Shown here piece after piece: positions 48,301 to 60,765 of a DNA stretch of 64,000 nucleotides (position 1 is its first letter; each line of letters begins with the position of its first letter). A model generated the notes under the pieces. That model was not told where the DNA came from, did no database searches, and saw nothing but the letters and a program-made list of their open reading frames with translations. The DNA lies in NCBI RefSeq assembly GCF_015832195.1, contig NC_052016.1, positions 32,819,129-32,883,128 on the forward strand, in the 5' to 3' direction. The position numbers and the translations under genes were made by a program. Origin of the DNA: Motacilla alba alba (lineage: Eukaryota > Chordata > Aves > Passeriformes > Motacillidae).

Positions 48301-51300
48301 AGGACAAATCCTCTGTGTGTTACTCACAGGTACCAGAGAATCCATGAAGACTTACTGCCCTCCTTAGAGCTGAACTGCCAGTGCTATAATTTCCTATGAC
48401 ATGTCTTTTATGTCACTGCACTTGACAAATAGCTTGTGCCTCTCCACAGGTATTTAGAAAATCCTGCCAATGCAGGCATAGAGAACACACAAATGGATGT
48501 AACATCTCCATCTATTCAAGCCAGAGCTGTGCAGCAAAACCAAGAGATTTTCCTAACCAAATCTGGCCACAGAGCTGCCCTCATATAGCAGATTCAGCCC
48601 TATCTTCCTTGCCACAAGAGAACACATTTTCCTTCCATTAAGATTAATACAGCTCAGAGGACAATTTAAACAACCCTCAAATCATTCTCAGTGTGTTTCT
48701 AGTACAACCATAACTGACCTTTCTCTAAAGGGGAAGTATCCAATTGTGAACCTTGGGAGAAGACTCTACACTTACTACATCATTAAATTTAAAATGGGAC
48801 CAACTCTTCTAGAGTCAATGCAGCAATAATAAATTTACAAAAAGGATGCTGAACAGTAGAATTCTGCAGGGCCATTTCCTAAAAGGAAAGTTGATGTCCC
48901 CTTCTTTTGCATAAGTAACCTATGAAACACTTCCTCCGCTGCCAATGGCACCTTCAGCTAACTTTTCCTAAAAGACTGTCCAACACCTCTGTTAATTCTT
49001 CTCCACTTAAGGTCCTTGCTTACTTTCAGGATTTGACTGCACTACAAAGGTCAAGTTGCTTCCTTCTTAAGAACACTGAAGGTCCAATGGGCTCAGTGTT
49101 ACAGCTTCCAAATTAAAGGGCTAGGAATTTAAACAGTTAAACCCATCTTCCATTTCCTGCAAAGTCCTCTCAGGTTTTCATGCCATAGGAGCTGTGATAC
49201 ACAAGTACAAAAAACATCAGAGTAGATGAGTTATTGGCATTTTTAAACTTAACAATATTTGCACAAAAATACTTTAAAAATTGTATAATTTTTAGTTTTT
49301 GTTCAGCTATAATTTGGTTGTTTTGAAAGTATTCCTAAATCACATGATTCAGATACAAGTCATTCATTTTGTAATACCTGCTTAAATCTTCATGTTCATG
49401 TCCCATGAGGCTTCAAGGAGATGTCAGGTGGGGGTTTTTGTTGCCTTTTTTTCCCCGGTTTATTTGTTTGGTTTGGTTTTGTTTGTTTGTTTTTTTAAAA
49501 TAATGTCATTAACCACTGGAAGGGTTATAATGAAAAGCATGAATTTGTAACTTTTGCCTTGACCCAAATGTCTTGAACATAGAGGCAACTAACAACAAGG
49601 ACAGGTATCTGGAAACTCTTCTTGTGGGGCACAAACTGGGGAAGATAGTGCTGATTGTTTCTAAGGTACATGGTAATTTGTAAGACAGTCTCATGTTTTG
49701 GGGCAACAAGACAACTGATATTGAGAAGGGACATCTCTGAATATCAGCTTTGAAAGGGAAGTAATTTTAAGGCTTTTTTTCCTTGTAGCTTTCTTCTTCT
49801 CTCACTAAATGTTGTAATATATGGATCCAACAGATGGTGTGATCTCTTCTTCCCTCTCCCCCTTCAAGTCCAAAAGAAAAATAGTAAATACCACTATAAG
49901 AACTTAATGCACAAATAAACCATTGTAGTACAAGAAAGAGGAACTTGAGACACTTCAAAATTCAGGCACTTCAAAATAAACAAGACATAAGAAAAGACAG
50001 GTCCTCATCCAAGTCATAGTTCCACACAGAAAAGTGGCATCTCTTTGTCTTCCTTCTGACAATAAACAGTTTCCCCCATCCTCCCAAATAAACCTCAGGC
50101 TATTGGAACACCACTGACATTTTCTTTAAAGAGTTTTTAATTAAAGTAACAAAGTATGCCACATTCAGTATTTGTCAGGCATTAGGAAAGGCTACTAAAA
50201 TTACCACCGAGTGGCCTATTAAATATCATCATATGCTCCCAGAGTAACCAATTACAGACATTGTGAAAGGTTCTCTCTCACTCATCCTGAAAAATCCTTA
50301 AACTTTTCTTTATTTACTTGCATCAAATAACCAATGCTAACAACATGCTATTCGGTACCTGTCCTGCAGAACTGGCAGGCATTGCCCCACTGCCCCCAAT
50401 GGCACCAAACGGTTTGCTGGCATCTTGGAGTTAAGGAGCCAACCTGACAACATTTCTGTTAATTTTTTTTTTCTTTTTGTTTATCCCTCTGCCTTCTATA
50501 CCTGATGTTCCCTGTTTGCTTCACTTGGACATTTGGGCAGAGCCAGGGGAATACACTGAAGCTTGGAAATAAAACAGGTGCTCAGCAATTCAAATACAAA
50601 AGCTTGAGGGACTTAGAAAACTGCAAGTCCTTTGAGAAAACCCCAGGAAAACCTTCCTGATCTGCGTTTGCAGAGCTCCTCAAGGAGCAGAATGATACTG
50701 GGTAGCTGCTGTAAATGCTAGCTGCAATTACTGCAGTAATTAATACTGAAAAGGACTTGGAAATGAAATTTTCTTTCAGTAGCAGGTGGTATCAGCAGAA
50801 AACCAACGATGGGGGTTTGTTGGTAGACAGGGTAGGAACAAGACCTGTGCCATTCATCATTCACCTTTTTTTCAGAGCAAAAAGAAGCCACCTGCTTCCA
50901 GACCCATGTCTCATGCCACATCACATCCAGGCACACAGAATATGCCCAGAGGCATACTGTTGGGCTTGGTAACTGCAAGGTCCGACAGATGGCCTTGAAG
51001 CCACCCAGGGAGCACTCACAATTCAACAGAGACATACCCAGACACAAGTGGTTTTTGCCCCACTCTTCCATCTCCCAGAGCAAGCACCAGTGTGTTGTTT
51101 ATCAGTGCAGCCCAGGTGAGGGAGCTGACCATGAGGAGCACAGCTCGTGTGCTGATTCAGTCCAAATAAGACTTTCCAGCAGGAATCTGGAGCAATCACA
51201 GTGAATGTTGCTGCTCACCTTATGCAAGAGGTAGAGCAGTTTCCCCACTGACCTTTTCAGAGCTTATGAGGAGGGCAAGCATTTCAGCACCTACAGCACC

Positions 51301-51408
51301 TGCAAATTTGGTCTTCTCCTCAAGGATATAAAAAAATAGGTCAGAGGCTTTTTTCTTCCTCTTGCATTCCTGCAAAGCACATTAAAGCTCAAATTCTCAA
51401 GACAAAGC
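42331..51408. other. Long non-coding stretch, no gene recognised
   Basis: Nine kilobases without a repeat family, splice pair or RNA gene that I can support. Simple features are a C run near 43,249-43,260, a pyrimidine-rich patch at 45,808-45,860, T runs near 47,026-47,038 and 50,463-50,473, and a T/G-rich patch near 49,435-49,495. An AT-rich block (about 50,101-50,330) with TTTAATTAAAG- and AACCAATTA-type strings reads like conserved non-coding DNA, but I cannot test conservation. Confidence 0.45.
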
Positions 51409-51435
51409 ATTATTATTATTATTATTGTTGTTGTT
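51409..51435. repeat. ATT/GTT trinucleotide repeat
   Basis: Six ATT units (51,409-51,426) are followed by three GTT units (51,427-51,435) and a T run. Confidence 0.95.
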
Positions 51436-54400
51436 ATTTTTTTATGGTGGAAAAAATATTAATGTTACAAATAGCTGCCATTAGCATAAGCAGAGCTGCA
51501 TATTAATATGCACATGGGTGTCTCCACTGTCAGGAAGCAGAGAGGCCCCAGAGGCCCTGCTTTCACTGGGGAAAATGATGATGGCATTAGCTCTAATGAT
51601 AACGATAAGGAAGCTGCCATAAATGATTTGACAATTTCTTTTGTATTCCTGTTTGGGCAAAGACTTCTTCCTTACTCCCCAGTGTCCATAGAAGGATGCT
51701 GCTTGAACAAATGGCAGCTCAACTGATTTATTTAATTTCACCACAGCTTTAGGGTTTTCTTTAAAGTGCCAGCTCCTTGGGTCATGTGACTAAGGAACTC
51801 ATTTAGAACCTTTCAGATAATTCCTAATCACCAAGATTTTGAGAACCAGCTACTAAATATAAGGAATCCCACATCTATTTATGGTTTTTAAAACCTTGAG
51901 TCTTTTTGGACTAAGGATACTATCATATCAAAGGACAGCAGGAGCTATGAAGGAAAAAATAAGTGATATGAAAAAAACAACCAGTAAATAAAGTTGTCTC
52001 CAATGTAACAAGTTCTCAACCCAATCACAGCCTGCCTCTCCCTTCACTTACTTTTGTCCCTATGTATACATTTAGGATGCGACAGCAGAACTTTGTGAGA
52101 CTGTGCTATGGATCAGATAAGAGAACTGATCTGGCTGAAGAGTAACAAAGCAAAAGAGAGCACTGAGGGGGAGTTCCTACAGAGAGGTTTTGGACATGCT
52201 CAGCAGCAGTGACCTGCATAGAGACATGCTGGTACAGCTGAGAGGGAAGAAAAGTGTGGGCTGGGCTGCTCCTCTTCCTGAGAAAATGCACACTGGACTA
52301 TGGAAAGAGATGCAGAAGGAAGATCTGGGTTCCTGGGGCCCATGTGTCAAGACTGTCACACCCTGTTGTGGCTCTTCCAGCTGAGATTCCAGTTTTTCTT
52401 TAGGCCAGAGGGAAAGCAGAAATTGCTATCCCCAGCTGTGATGCTGAGGCATTGGTTATGCAATAAGACTTGGCTACAACAAATGCAAAAGCATTTCTTT
52501 GCTGAACTCTGCATCTGAACATGGACACAAGATGATTCTCTCTGGCTCTGTAGCTTCTGAACTAATTACACAGCTTTGTGAGATGTCACTGCACAAGGTG
52601 TCTCTGCTCTGGAATCGCCTGTCATGGCTACAATGTGCAACAGGGATCTGAATACATTAAAGTGTCAAGGAGGTGGGGATTCTAGGTTTTGGTCTGTCAG
52701 CTTCTGCGCTGAAAACCCTATTGAGTTCAGCTAATATACTACACTATCCGCTTTTCAGTTTTCCCGTTTCTTCATGTGATATACATCCTGAAGCACATCA
52801 GAGGGAAATGTCAGCTTTATACCAGCAATAATATTCTTTGCAGCAAACTCATTCCAAAGGGACGAGCCAAAGACACAAAGAGCCCTACAGAAGACTGCTC
52901 CAGATAAGATGGCCAGATAAAAATTCCTGACACAGAGAAAAGTCCAGAAGTTGACATGCACAGGCCAGTAACTCAATTGTCATGGAAAGACTGCCTGCTC
53001 CACTCACGTGCCTCCAGGACACAGGGAACAGGCACAAGCCTCACAATCTGCCTCTCAGGTAATATCTGCCACAGATAATACAACAGCAAATAGAGCCAAC
53101 TTTGCAGTACAAACCAGCCATAGTAAAGCTGCAAAACTGGTGGACTCAAGATGGAAAATATCAGGGTAGTGAAAAACCACAAATTCTATTTGTTCTTCTC
53201 TTCTGTTCCTTACTGTCTTTCCCCTAGACTTAGTTGAGTGGTTCAAGCCTGTATCTCAAACTCAGTCCCCACATAGCTTCTACAACCCTTATTATTCTAC
53301 CTGGTCTGCTCATAAAAATGTTTTCTCATCCATTTCCTTGCTTTGAAACAGAACCTCAGTCATCCTACAGAATTCCTCTGCAGAGACAGCAGGAATATCC
53401 CAGCAGGAATGCTAAGTAATGATGACCATTCTTGGGAAATGCCACATTACCATAAACCTCCACTTTTGGACATAACCAGAACAAAGAGCAGTTTGTATTT
53501 TGCTAGCTAAACCCAGTAAGATAGTGCAGATAATCTGGAAAGCTTCTCTAAACAAACAGGAGCACAACACTGCAATTGTAAGCAGAAGCACATACATACC
53601 CTGTACAAATTATATAAATTAAAATCAGTTATTCAATGCTGTCTCCTACTGTGAAAAGTTAAAAGAATTAAACTAATATATGAAGTCTGTTTGGTGTTTC
53701 TGTATGACTGGAATTTATACATATACACAAAAGCCTTCAGTTCACTCACACTTAGATTTCCAAACAAGTTATTTGCTGGTCTCCCACACCAGCATTATGT
53801 GGTCTACCACATAATGCCTGTGGGCTTAAAAAGAGGAGGAGTAGCCCTGAATCATACACTAGTTGTATGATCCTGGAAGTCAAATGCACAAACCTAAAGC
53901 TATTCCCTGGAGAGCTGGAGGCTCAGTATGTAACAAGGTAGATGGTATAGAGGCAGCTGTAAGGAACCTGAAAAGCCAAGGAATGAACTGCAGCTTGCTG
54001 TACGCTAAGTCCAGACAGATATAAATCTTGATTTCAAATGCTGTCATCAGGACTTCAGTGCCAAGTGAAAACAAGAGTGATAAAAATATATTTTCAGAAG
54101 CACTTTGTCAGGCTCAGGTCATGCACCACAAGAACGTGGTGTCTGAAGGGGGAATCAGCCTGGCAGGCACACTTGCGACAGCCTGCTGTTCCCACACAAC
54201 TTGCACTGCAGCTGTACATGGGCACAACAGTTGCCACAAGACAGGAATTGCACAAGTGCCTGCTCCAAGACCAGCACGCACTTCTGGCATCCATGCTAAA
54301 GAGAGAATGCATGGGTAATACTCAATGATCTCATTATAAACCAGCCTAGGGGAGAGGAATGGTGACAAATAAAGATCAGATGCACTTTTGACTGCAGATG

Positions 54401-54576
54401 ACATTCCATTAGCCCAGGCCAGGACAACTATGTACATATCTATGATGTAAGCACCCCAACACAGGCAATGACTTACTGACGAGGTACAAAGCAATGCAGC
54501 TTAACCATCCCAATCACTGGATCACACAGTCATGAGACATGTCTTTTTCCAACATTTTTTTCTAGCAAAGACTTAC
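51436..54576. other. Non-coding stretch, no gene recognised
   Basis: Unique sequence. Minus-strand donor-like strings occur near 52,047-52,054 and 54,470-54,478, without good acceptors. The 12 bp palindrome at 53,792 is listed separately. Confidence 0.5.
53792..53817. repeat. Perfect inverted repeat, 12 bp arms, 2 nt centre
   Basis: GCATTATGTGGT (53,792-53,803), the centre CT, then the exact complement ACCACATAATGC (53,806-53,817). The tight centre makes it a near-perfect palindrome of 26 bases. Confidence 0.9.
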
Positions 54577-54716
54577 GAACAAACAGGAGAGCCATGAACA
54601 CCCGAGGTTGGACACCCTTCACTGTGGCCTTTGAGCCAAGGAACACATCACCTTCTAGTCCATCATGCCCCAGTCAAGTGGTACTCTATGCATAGGAAAA
54701 TGAAAGCTTCACTTAC
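54577..54716 (-). other. Candidate recursive-splicing (RS) exon, non-coding
   Basis: On the minus strand this 140-base segment begins at the CAG|GTAAGT junction and ends at TTC|GTAAGT, whose donor GT is at 54,576-54,575. All three frames contain early stops: TAA at bases 2-4, TGA in the third frame at the sixth base onward, and TGA at codon 18 of the first frame. If included, it would act as a poison exon. In vertebrate recursive splicing, the RS site is first defined as the acceptor of such an RS exon by its downstream donor. The reconstituted donor at its 5' end then normally removes it. An ordinary alternative or 5' UTR exon is the main alternative. Confidence 0.45.
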
Positions 54717-54753
54717 CTGGAAGACAAAAAGAGAGAGAAAATATGGTTAGTGG
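54711..54753 (-). promoter_or_regulatory. Recursive splice site (ratchet point) candidate
   Basis: Read on the minus strand, a branch-point-like CACTAAC (likely branch A at 54,747) is followed by about 23 bases that are all pyrimidine except one G, then CAG (last base 54,717), then immediately GTAAGT (54,716-54,711). The acceptor and donor are both close to consensus and directly abutted, which is the definition of a recursive splice site. These occur in unusually long vertebrate introns, mostly of neuronal adhesion and signalling genes. That fits a 64 kb window without recognisable exons. I cannot tell which gene it belongs to. A chance match to the 9-base junction alone is plausible in 64 kb, but not together with the tract and branch point. 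Confidence 0.65.
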
Positions 54754-56334
54754 ATGTCCCTGAAACATACAGATGCTGCTTATCTTTATTTCTCGGGTGA
54801 TTCCCACATCTTGGCACCTTGTTAGGAGATTCCTGACATATTAAAAAACAGGAGTGATCTATGACAGCTCTCTTAGCATGGCCACTCTCTCTCTTCCCTG
54901 CTGTAATTGGTCCATGGTGCCATTTAATTTTGTACAGATTATTCATTAAGAAAAGCATAACTGAGCAGGTGTTTTCATCAACATCTTGTTCTATTTGAAA
55001 AAAAATAGGAAAGAAGGAGAGAAGGAGAGAAAGAAGCTCTATAACAACATTAACCACACGGATGGGCACAAATTATTCCGACTGTGAACAGCAGGGTGCA
55101 GGTCTTGAAGTCTACCAAAAGAAACTGCAGCAAGAAAATATCTTGTTAAGGGAAGGATGGATTGAGTCACCTTGTGGTTCTTTCATGTACTGTCTTAACT
55201 ACAGCTGCAACGAAAGCCTTGGTAGTCTTGGTTTAGGCAAAGTAGGCTCTGCCATGGGAATGGAAGGAGGGAAGAGATGATATTGAGGGCAGTGCAGTCC
55301 CTGCATTTCAAGGTTTTCCTGAAAACAAAGCATCTTGGTGCGGAACATAAGGACAAAAACCAAAGATGCATCCTGCAAAGATCTATCACTTGAACAAGCC
55401 AGAGGGAGGACATAAGGGAGGGCTCTTAGGCAAGATGAGAGGAAGCTATACAGGCCTAAAGCATTATTATGCTGTTCTCTTGTAGCAGTTTCACGAACAC
55501 TCAAGAGTGCAGCAAGGATGTGTCACTTTCTTGAACACTGATTTATAGGTCTATAGCCAGGACCAACAATCAGTCAACGAGGACTAAATCTTTGCAAGGA
55601 ATAAATAACTAAACAAAGATTATTTATTTATTCTCAAGAGTTAACCTGCCTCTGAGAGGTAACTCAAATTTCCAGAGATGAGGGAAAACCGACCATACCA
55701 AGGGTCAGGTCCTGAGGAAGTAAGAGCCTCCTTTCACCAACAAAGTCAAATCAGCATTTCCATGTTCCAAAACTGTGCGTCACATTTTCCCCTGCTTGGT
55801 TCTACCAGTCCAGGATAGCACAGAGTGGCACTTTAACATCCCACACAAGCTTCATCTACCACCATGGGCTGCATTATTGGAACTGTAATGGAATATAGCT
55901 GCTATTACAGAATTCCCTAGAGGAGATTCAGCCAGGCTTGCACAGTATGGTGAAAGGAAAAATAGATTAATATACATTCATGGCACATTTGCAAAGAGAT
56001 TACTTTACTCATAGTGAGATTTGCACCTGTATAATTGTATCACTTTCAAATTAATCATAATCATACTCTCAACCAATATATGATCTACAGAGTAGGCCTC
56101 ATCCTTGGACTCTCATAATCGGGATAAAAATAGCTGGCTCTGAATGCAGTGAGATTTCTGCTGGTATGCAGGAGACAGTAAATCCCAGCTGACCCACTAA
56201 GCCTTGGTACTTTGTTTCTGCAAAGCCCTGGCATGGCATATATCGTTGCATAAGTAAGACCTGGTCTGTGTGGCAGCAGCACTGTAACATTTAGTGATAC
56301 CTTCCTTTGCAGAACATGATGAAAGTAGCACAAG
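54754..56334. other. Non-coding stretch, no gene recognised
   Basis: Contains a purine repeat (GAAGGAGA units, about 55,011-55,035) and an AT-rich block (about 55,870-56,060) with TAAT-core strings. No exon or repeat family is recognised. Confidence 0.5.
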
Positions 56335-56450
56335 CCTTACTTTTCTGAGGAAAACTTAAGCTCAAAGAGCGGTTAAGTGATTTGCCAGCAGCTACATCAT
56401 GCCTCTGTCACATGGAGAGACACGGGACCTGTAACTCTTGGCTTCCTTGA
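56335..56450 (+). mobile_element. MIR-like SINE relic
   Basis: CTGAGGAAAACTTAAGCTCAAAGAGCGGTTAAGTGATTTGCC (56,345-56,386) follows the MIR core 'GAGGAAACTGAGGC.CAGAGAGGTTAAGTGACTTGCC' in two adjoining pieces. The stretch to about 56,450 (GGAGAGACACGGGACCTGTAAC) matches the 'AGCCGGGATTCGAACC' part only loosely. It is an ancient non-autonomous element. Confidence 0.55.
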
Positions 56451-56584
56451 CGTGCACATTTAATTACTGGGTATCTCCACACAGGAACAGCGACCCGCAA
56501 GCCCAGAGCAGCATCAGCCTGAAGCCTCCCTAGTGCCGTGTCTGCCCCTCCTCTGCCGTCCCCTCCAAATGGCTCCCAGCAAAA

Positions 56585-56775
56585 GGCGGATTTCTTAATT
56601 GTGTTATTAGCTGAATTATTAATTGATATGAAAACAGCATTTTACTGGGCATAAAAAGTCATTCGGAAACGAGATAAAATGTTCTCGGCACTGCCTGCCT
56701 CCAAGCAGAGCTGGAGAGAGGGCTCTGACAGCTTGATTATTATGCACATTAGTGCAATCTGGTGAGCTTCCAACA
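56585..56775. promoter_or_regulatory. AT-rich block with homeobox motifs, possible enhancer
   Basis: TTAATTGTGTTATTAGCTGAATTATTAATTG (56,595-56,625) contains several TAATT/ATTA cores. It is followed by a smooth, repeat-free stretch including GATTATTATGCAC and CATTAGTGCAATC. The texture resembles deeply conserved non-coding elements near developmental genes. This is only an impression, because conservation cannot be judged from one sequence. Confidence 0.2.
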
Positions 56776-59700
56776 CAGGGACAGCGGAGTCCCCTAGTAC
56801 TGTATCCATGAGGCCACATCCCTCTCCTTTTCTCTTTCTTCCCCCTGTCACTGCCTGCTTTGCATTTATGTGGGAGACCTCAGGGATAAGTTTTTTCTTT
56901 CTAATCCAGCTGTCATCGCTGCAGAGCTACTAATTATAGCAGCAGTGGGCAAACAGTATTTTCCCTTCAGTCCTACACCAGGAAAGACACACTTTGTGCC
57001 TCTTTCCCAAAACCTCCTGCATCCCAAAAGGGAAAAGATTGTTTCCCAAGACTCTCCTTGCTGGAAAGAAACTGCTTGCATTTCTCCGTCTACAAGTCCT
57101 TTGTATTCCACTGTGGAAATGGTGGTTTGTACACATATGTATTTGTATATATACCTTTTTCTACAAAATGTTACAGAGTAGGGAGTGTGTGCATGTCTCA
57201 ATGTCCTTCCAGCCTTTGTCCAAAACTCTGTCATTGGACATGATACCACTCCAGACAGACTCTTTTCCCTGGTGCTGAGAGGGGACACCTCAATGGTGCT
57301 CACCATGTCATTTATTCCACTCCCTGGGTCCTCCCCCTCTCCCATCCCCTTGCCAGCCCCCCAAGGCCTCACAGAGCTGCAGCAGGAGCAGAGCTGCCTG
57401 GCAGATGGTATCAATTAATTCTGAACTTCTGTTAAACCCCCACAATGTACATCCTTGTGGTAGGGGAGTGATAAACCTTCAGCAGTCTCCTCCCCTACCT
57501 TTCTTGACCTCCGTCACTGTCACCCCATCAGTGGGAACCTACCCCCCCCAACCCACACCTCTAACACGCAGCCAGAGGAGCCGGCAGACACCAGGGATCA
57601 ATCCTGTCTCTTACATGCAAACCTTGTAATTTAGCAATAACTACTCAACCACCATTGACCTGCTAATTAATCCATGGATTTTTTGTTGTGCCTTTAATTG
57701 TTGGCCCCGATATCTGAGTCACTTAGACTGCTCACTCTGTGCAGAGCCTAACCAACTAAATGCTACTTCAGCTCTGTAGTAATAAAACACTGAAATATAT
57801 TGACTCCCTGCCAGCTCTTGCGCTCACTCTCTGCCTCTCTGCTTGCTGGCTGAGTGCTGGTGTGTGAAGGGAATATAGAGAGGGGAAAACATCAGCCATG
57901 AGAGATGAAGTTTGGGACACAGGTGAGAGAAAGCAGTAATCACTCACCAGTGACAGGCCACCAAGGACAGCCTCTGATCCCTGCAACAGCCCTGCTCTGA
58001 CAAACTCAAACACCCTGTTCCTTCATCCCAAGTGGACTTGCTGGCTCTGAAAATTCACAGGCATACTGGATCCTGCCTCCTTTCTGCTTTCTGCTTCTTA
58101 ACGAGGGAATCCTTTTCCTCATGACTATCACTGTCACACTCACTATATATGTGTTTGACACAAAAAAGCCAGACAGTATCAGCAAAAAAAATAACTCCAT
58201 GCAGTGGAGAGCCACATCTGCATTTTCTTGCTAGCACTGTCCAAGGATCTCTGCGCAAACATGGATGAATCACCAAAAATGCAGTTTTCTGAACTGACTT
58301 GCACGGCTTGGTGCCTTGCACCGATTAGAAATTTTGGGGGATGAATATGGTAGTTTGAAAGCCTGACATGGCAGGAGCTGCAGGCGCTTGGCCTGCCTGA
58401 ACAGTGACTGATTGCAAACCAGGCCCTCACAACAGACGTCTGATAACATGGGTCACACTGGTGATGGGGTGGGACAGAGACGAAGGGACTAATGGGTGAC
58501 AGTTTGGTGCTGAGAGCAGAGAACTAGGAGGGGGTTGTTAATCTGGTCAAGAACATTCTCCATTTAAAAGTATTCATTTTCATTTGGTTAAAATCAAAAT
58601 GGAAGCCCTGAGAGCAATACCTTATATTTACCCTCCCACATGAAAATAAAGTGGAAAGTGATAAGCCCTTAAAATTCCTGCCATAGCTTGCTGCCTCCAC
58701 TTTTGTTGTGGCTGATCTGTAGTCCCAATCCGTTCCCAGTGCCCACCTTGTGTCCTGCTGCAGGCAGGCACACCACACTATTGCCCTCCCAAAGAGCCCA
58801 TAGGCGCTCTTCAGCTGAGCCCAAGGAGCAGGTCAGCAGGTGGTGGGAAAAACAGACAACAGGGATAAAAGTCTATCTTAGGGGACTGGTGAGGATGAAG
58901 TAACTCCACAAAGCCTCTGTGCCTTCCCCACGACGGCACGTGGCACTGGCAAGAAGAGCAGTGGTGCCCTTGAAGAGCATGGTCTCAGCACAGCTGGAAA
59001 GACTCCAATGAGATGGGGTTGCACTGGCCCTGTCACAAAAACCTACCATGCCCCCTACACCGACAGTACATTGACACTGTGACTGCAATTCAGTAGCTCA
59101 AAAAGCATTCTGCTAGCACACCCGAGATGCTGTGACAAAGGGGCAATGGCAGGACAGAGGCGCTTATTGTCAGAGAAGACTATTGGGAAAGCAGCCATAT
59201 GGTGGCCCTATACTTCCTGATCCGAACACCACTGTTTCCATGTAAACAGCAAGTGTTCCCAAGCCTTCTGCATTCCCCCATCCTTTTCTGTTTGTCTGTT
59301 TGCAGAGAGTGATGCCAGAGCATGTTTGGGGTACAAAGACTGGCCAGAACAAGGCATCCCAGCAACAACAGGTCACACTGGCAATTCCAAGGGGGTTTGG
59401 CAGCAGCATTTCTAAAAGTTTCCTTGAGGACTTCCTGGGATCTTATTGTCCTGATCTGCCCTCTCTTTTTTAATACTGCAAATAATGTTTTTGAAATGCA
59501 GGTTATTTGGGGTAATTTATGATGTCTTTCACTGCCAAGAGAGTCTGTCAGCAGTGAATTTCCTGTTGGTCAACACTTCAGGACTTTGAACAAATAGGAT
59601 TTTTTCTGTTTCCCCAAACCGCATAAAGGCAGCACAGTTGTCTGGGAAAAAGCTGAGACTTGCTTGTTTGAGTGCCAGCACACACTGGGTTTGGAGATGC

Positions 59701-60739
59701 TGCACAGTCCTTGCAAAATATCTCAGTGAAAGAATGTAATTTTCCTCAATAGCTTTGTCACTGAATTCCTTGATCAAAGATACCAAAATTAACTGAGTCG
59801 CCATAGGCGTGAGAATAAACGTTTTCTATCAGTTTCATCCTATCAAATTCTTTTACAGAGTAATTATGACTGAGAGAATAATTTCCATCTTTACAAAAAA
59901 GATATGGGCTACAAACAGCTTGCCATTTTTAGGCAGGATAGACCCTAACCTTGTGTTTTAGTGGAGAACTGCTAACTGGCTTCTGTTTGGAATCACACTG
60001 CTTTACCATCTTCCTGCCAAGCACATGGGAACAGTCTAATGGCTGGAAGATCAAGACCTCAGATTCAAATCTTCTTGAAGGGACTGTTTTCAGTCTGTCC
60101 TAAGTCTCTTTACCTGCAATCTAGTGAACTGTCTTGTCCAAAACAGGAGGATGGGGACCTTGTACTTGATGCCTGAGAGCCAAATGCCAGCCTCAGGCAG
60201 GACTATAAGGATCATATAAAAATTCTGCTGCTTGCTTGCCCTCCCTATTCACATGCATTCAGAAGTCAGGTGATGTTGTACTGCTGCATCTCCCTGCCAT
60301 CCCCATGTCCAAAACAAGTCCTTAACACCAGGGGGCTGTGATTTATGAAAAGAACCTCCACAGTCATGTTCTGCTGATTAAAGTGCTACTTTAATGGAGT
60401 AGACCTCAATGGAGTGCTTTCATCCCTGGTTGTAAAAACAGACCTTTGTTTAAATTAAACCTCAGCTCTTCCCTCCACAAAGAGACAAAAGAACCTGCAC
60501 CTATGTGAGTTTGACTGCAAGAACACTGGGCTGGGGAACAGATACACCACATCAAACGAGCCAAACCACAGTGACTGGGCCACCTTATTTCCAAGTGAAC
60601 ACATTCTCAGAGAGGAAGGTTGTTTGAAAGCAGGGTTTAAATTTAATTCAGCCCCTAACAGCTTTCCAATATATCTTCGGGGTTTGTCCTATGGAGGTGC
60701 TACCTCCTCTTCACTCTGGAAGAACATCTTCCTCTCAGT
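56776..60739. other. Non-coding stretch, no gene recognised
   Basis: The longest frame in the window (182 codons, minus strand, 56,866-57,414) lies here. Its composition is irregular, it has no motif, and no splice or promoter context supports it. A second homeobox-motif block (TGCTAATTAATCCATGG, 57,660-57,676, and TTTAATTGTTGG, 57,692-57,703) lies near 57.7 kb. A C run is present near 57,543-57,549. Confidence 0.5.
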
Positions 60740-60765
60740 GCTTGACTGCTTTACAGCAGTCAAGC
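60740..60765. repeat. Perfect inverted repeat, 11 bp arms, 4 nt loop
   Basis: GCTTGACTGCT (60,740-60,750), the loop TTAC, then the exact complement AGCAGTCAAGC (60,755-60,765). No T run follows. Confidence 0.9.

Noticed and set aside
56866..57414. 182-codon minus-strand frame, the longest in the window
   Set aside because: Irregular composition, no recognisable domain, no splice or promoter context, and length still within chance for 64 kb on six frames when near-cognate starts are allowed.
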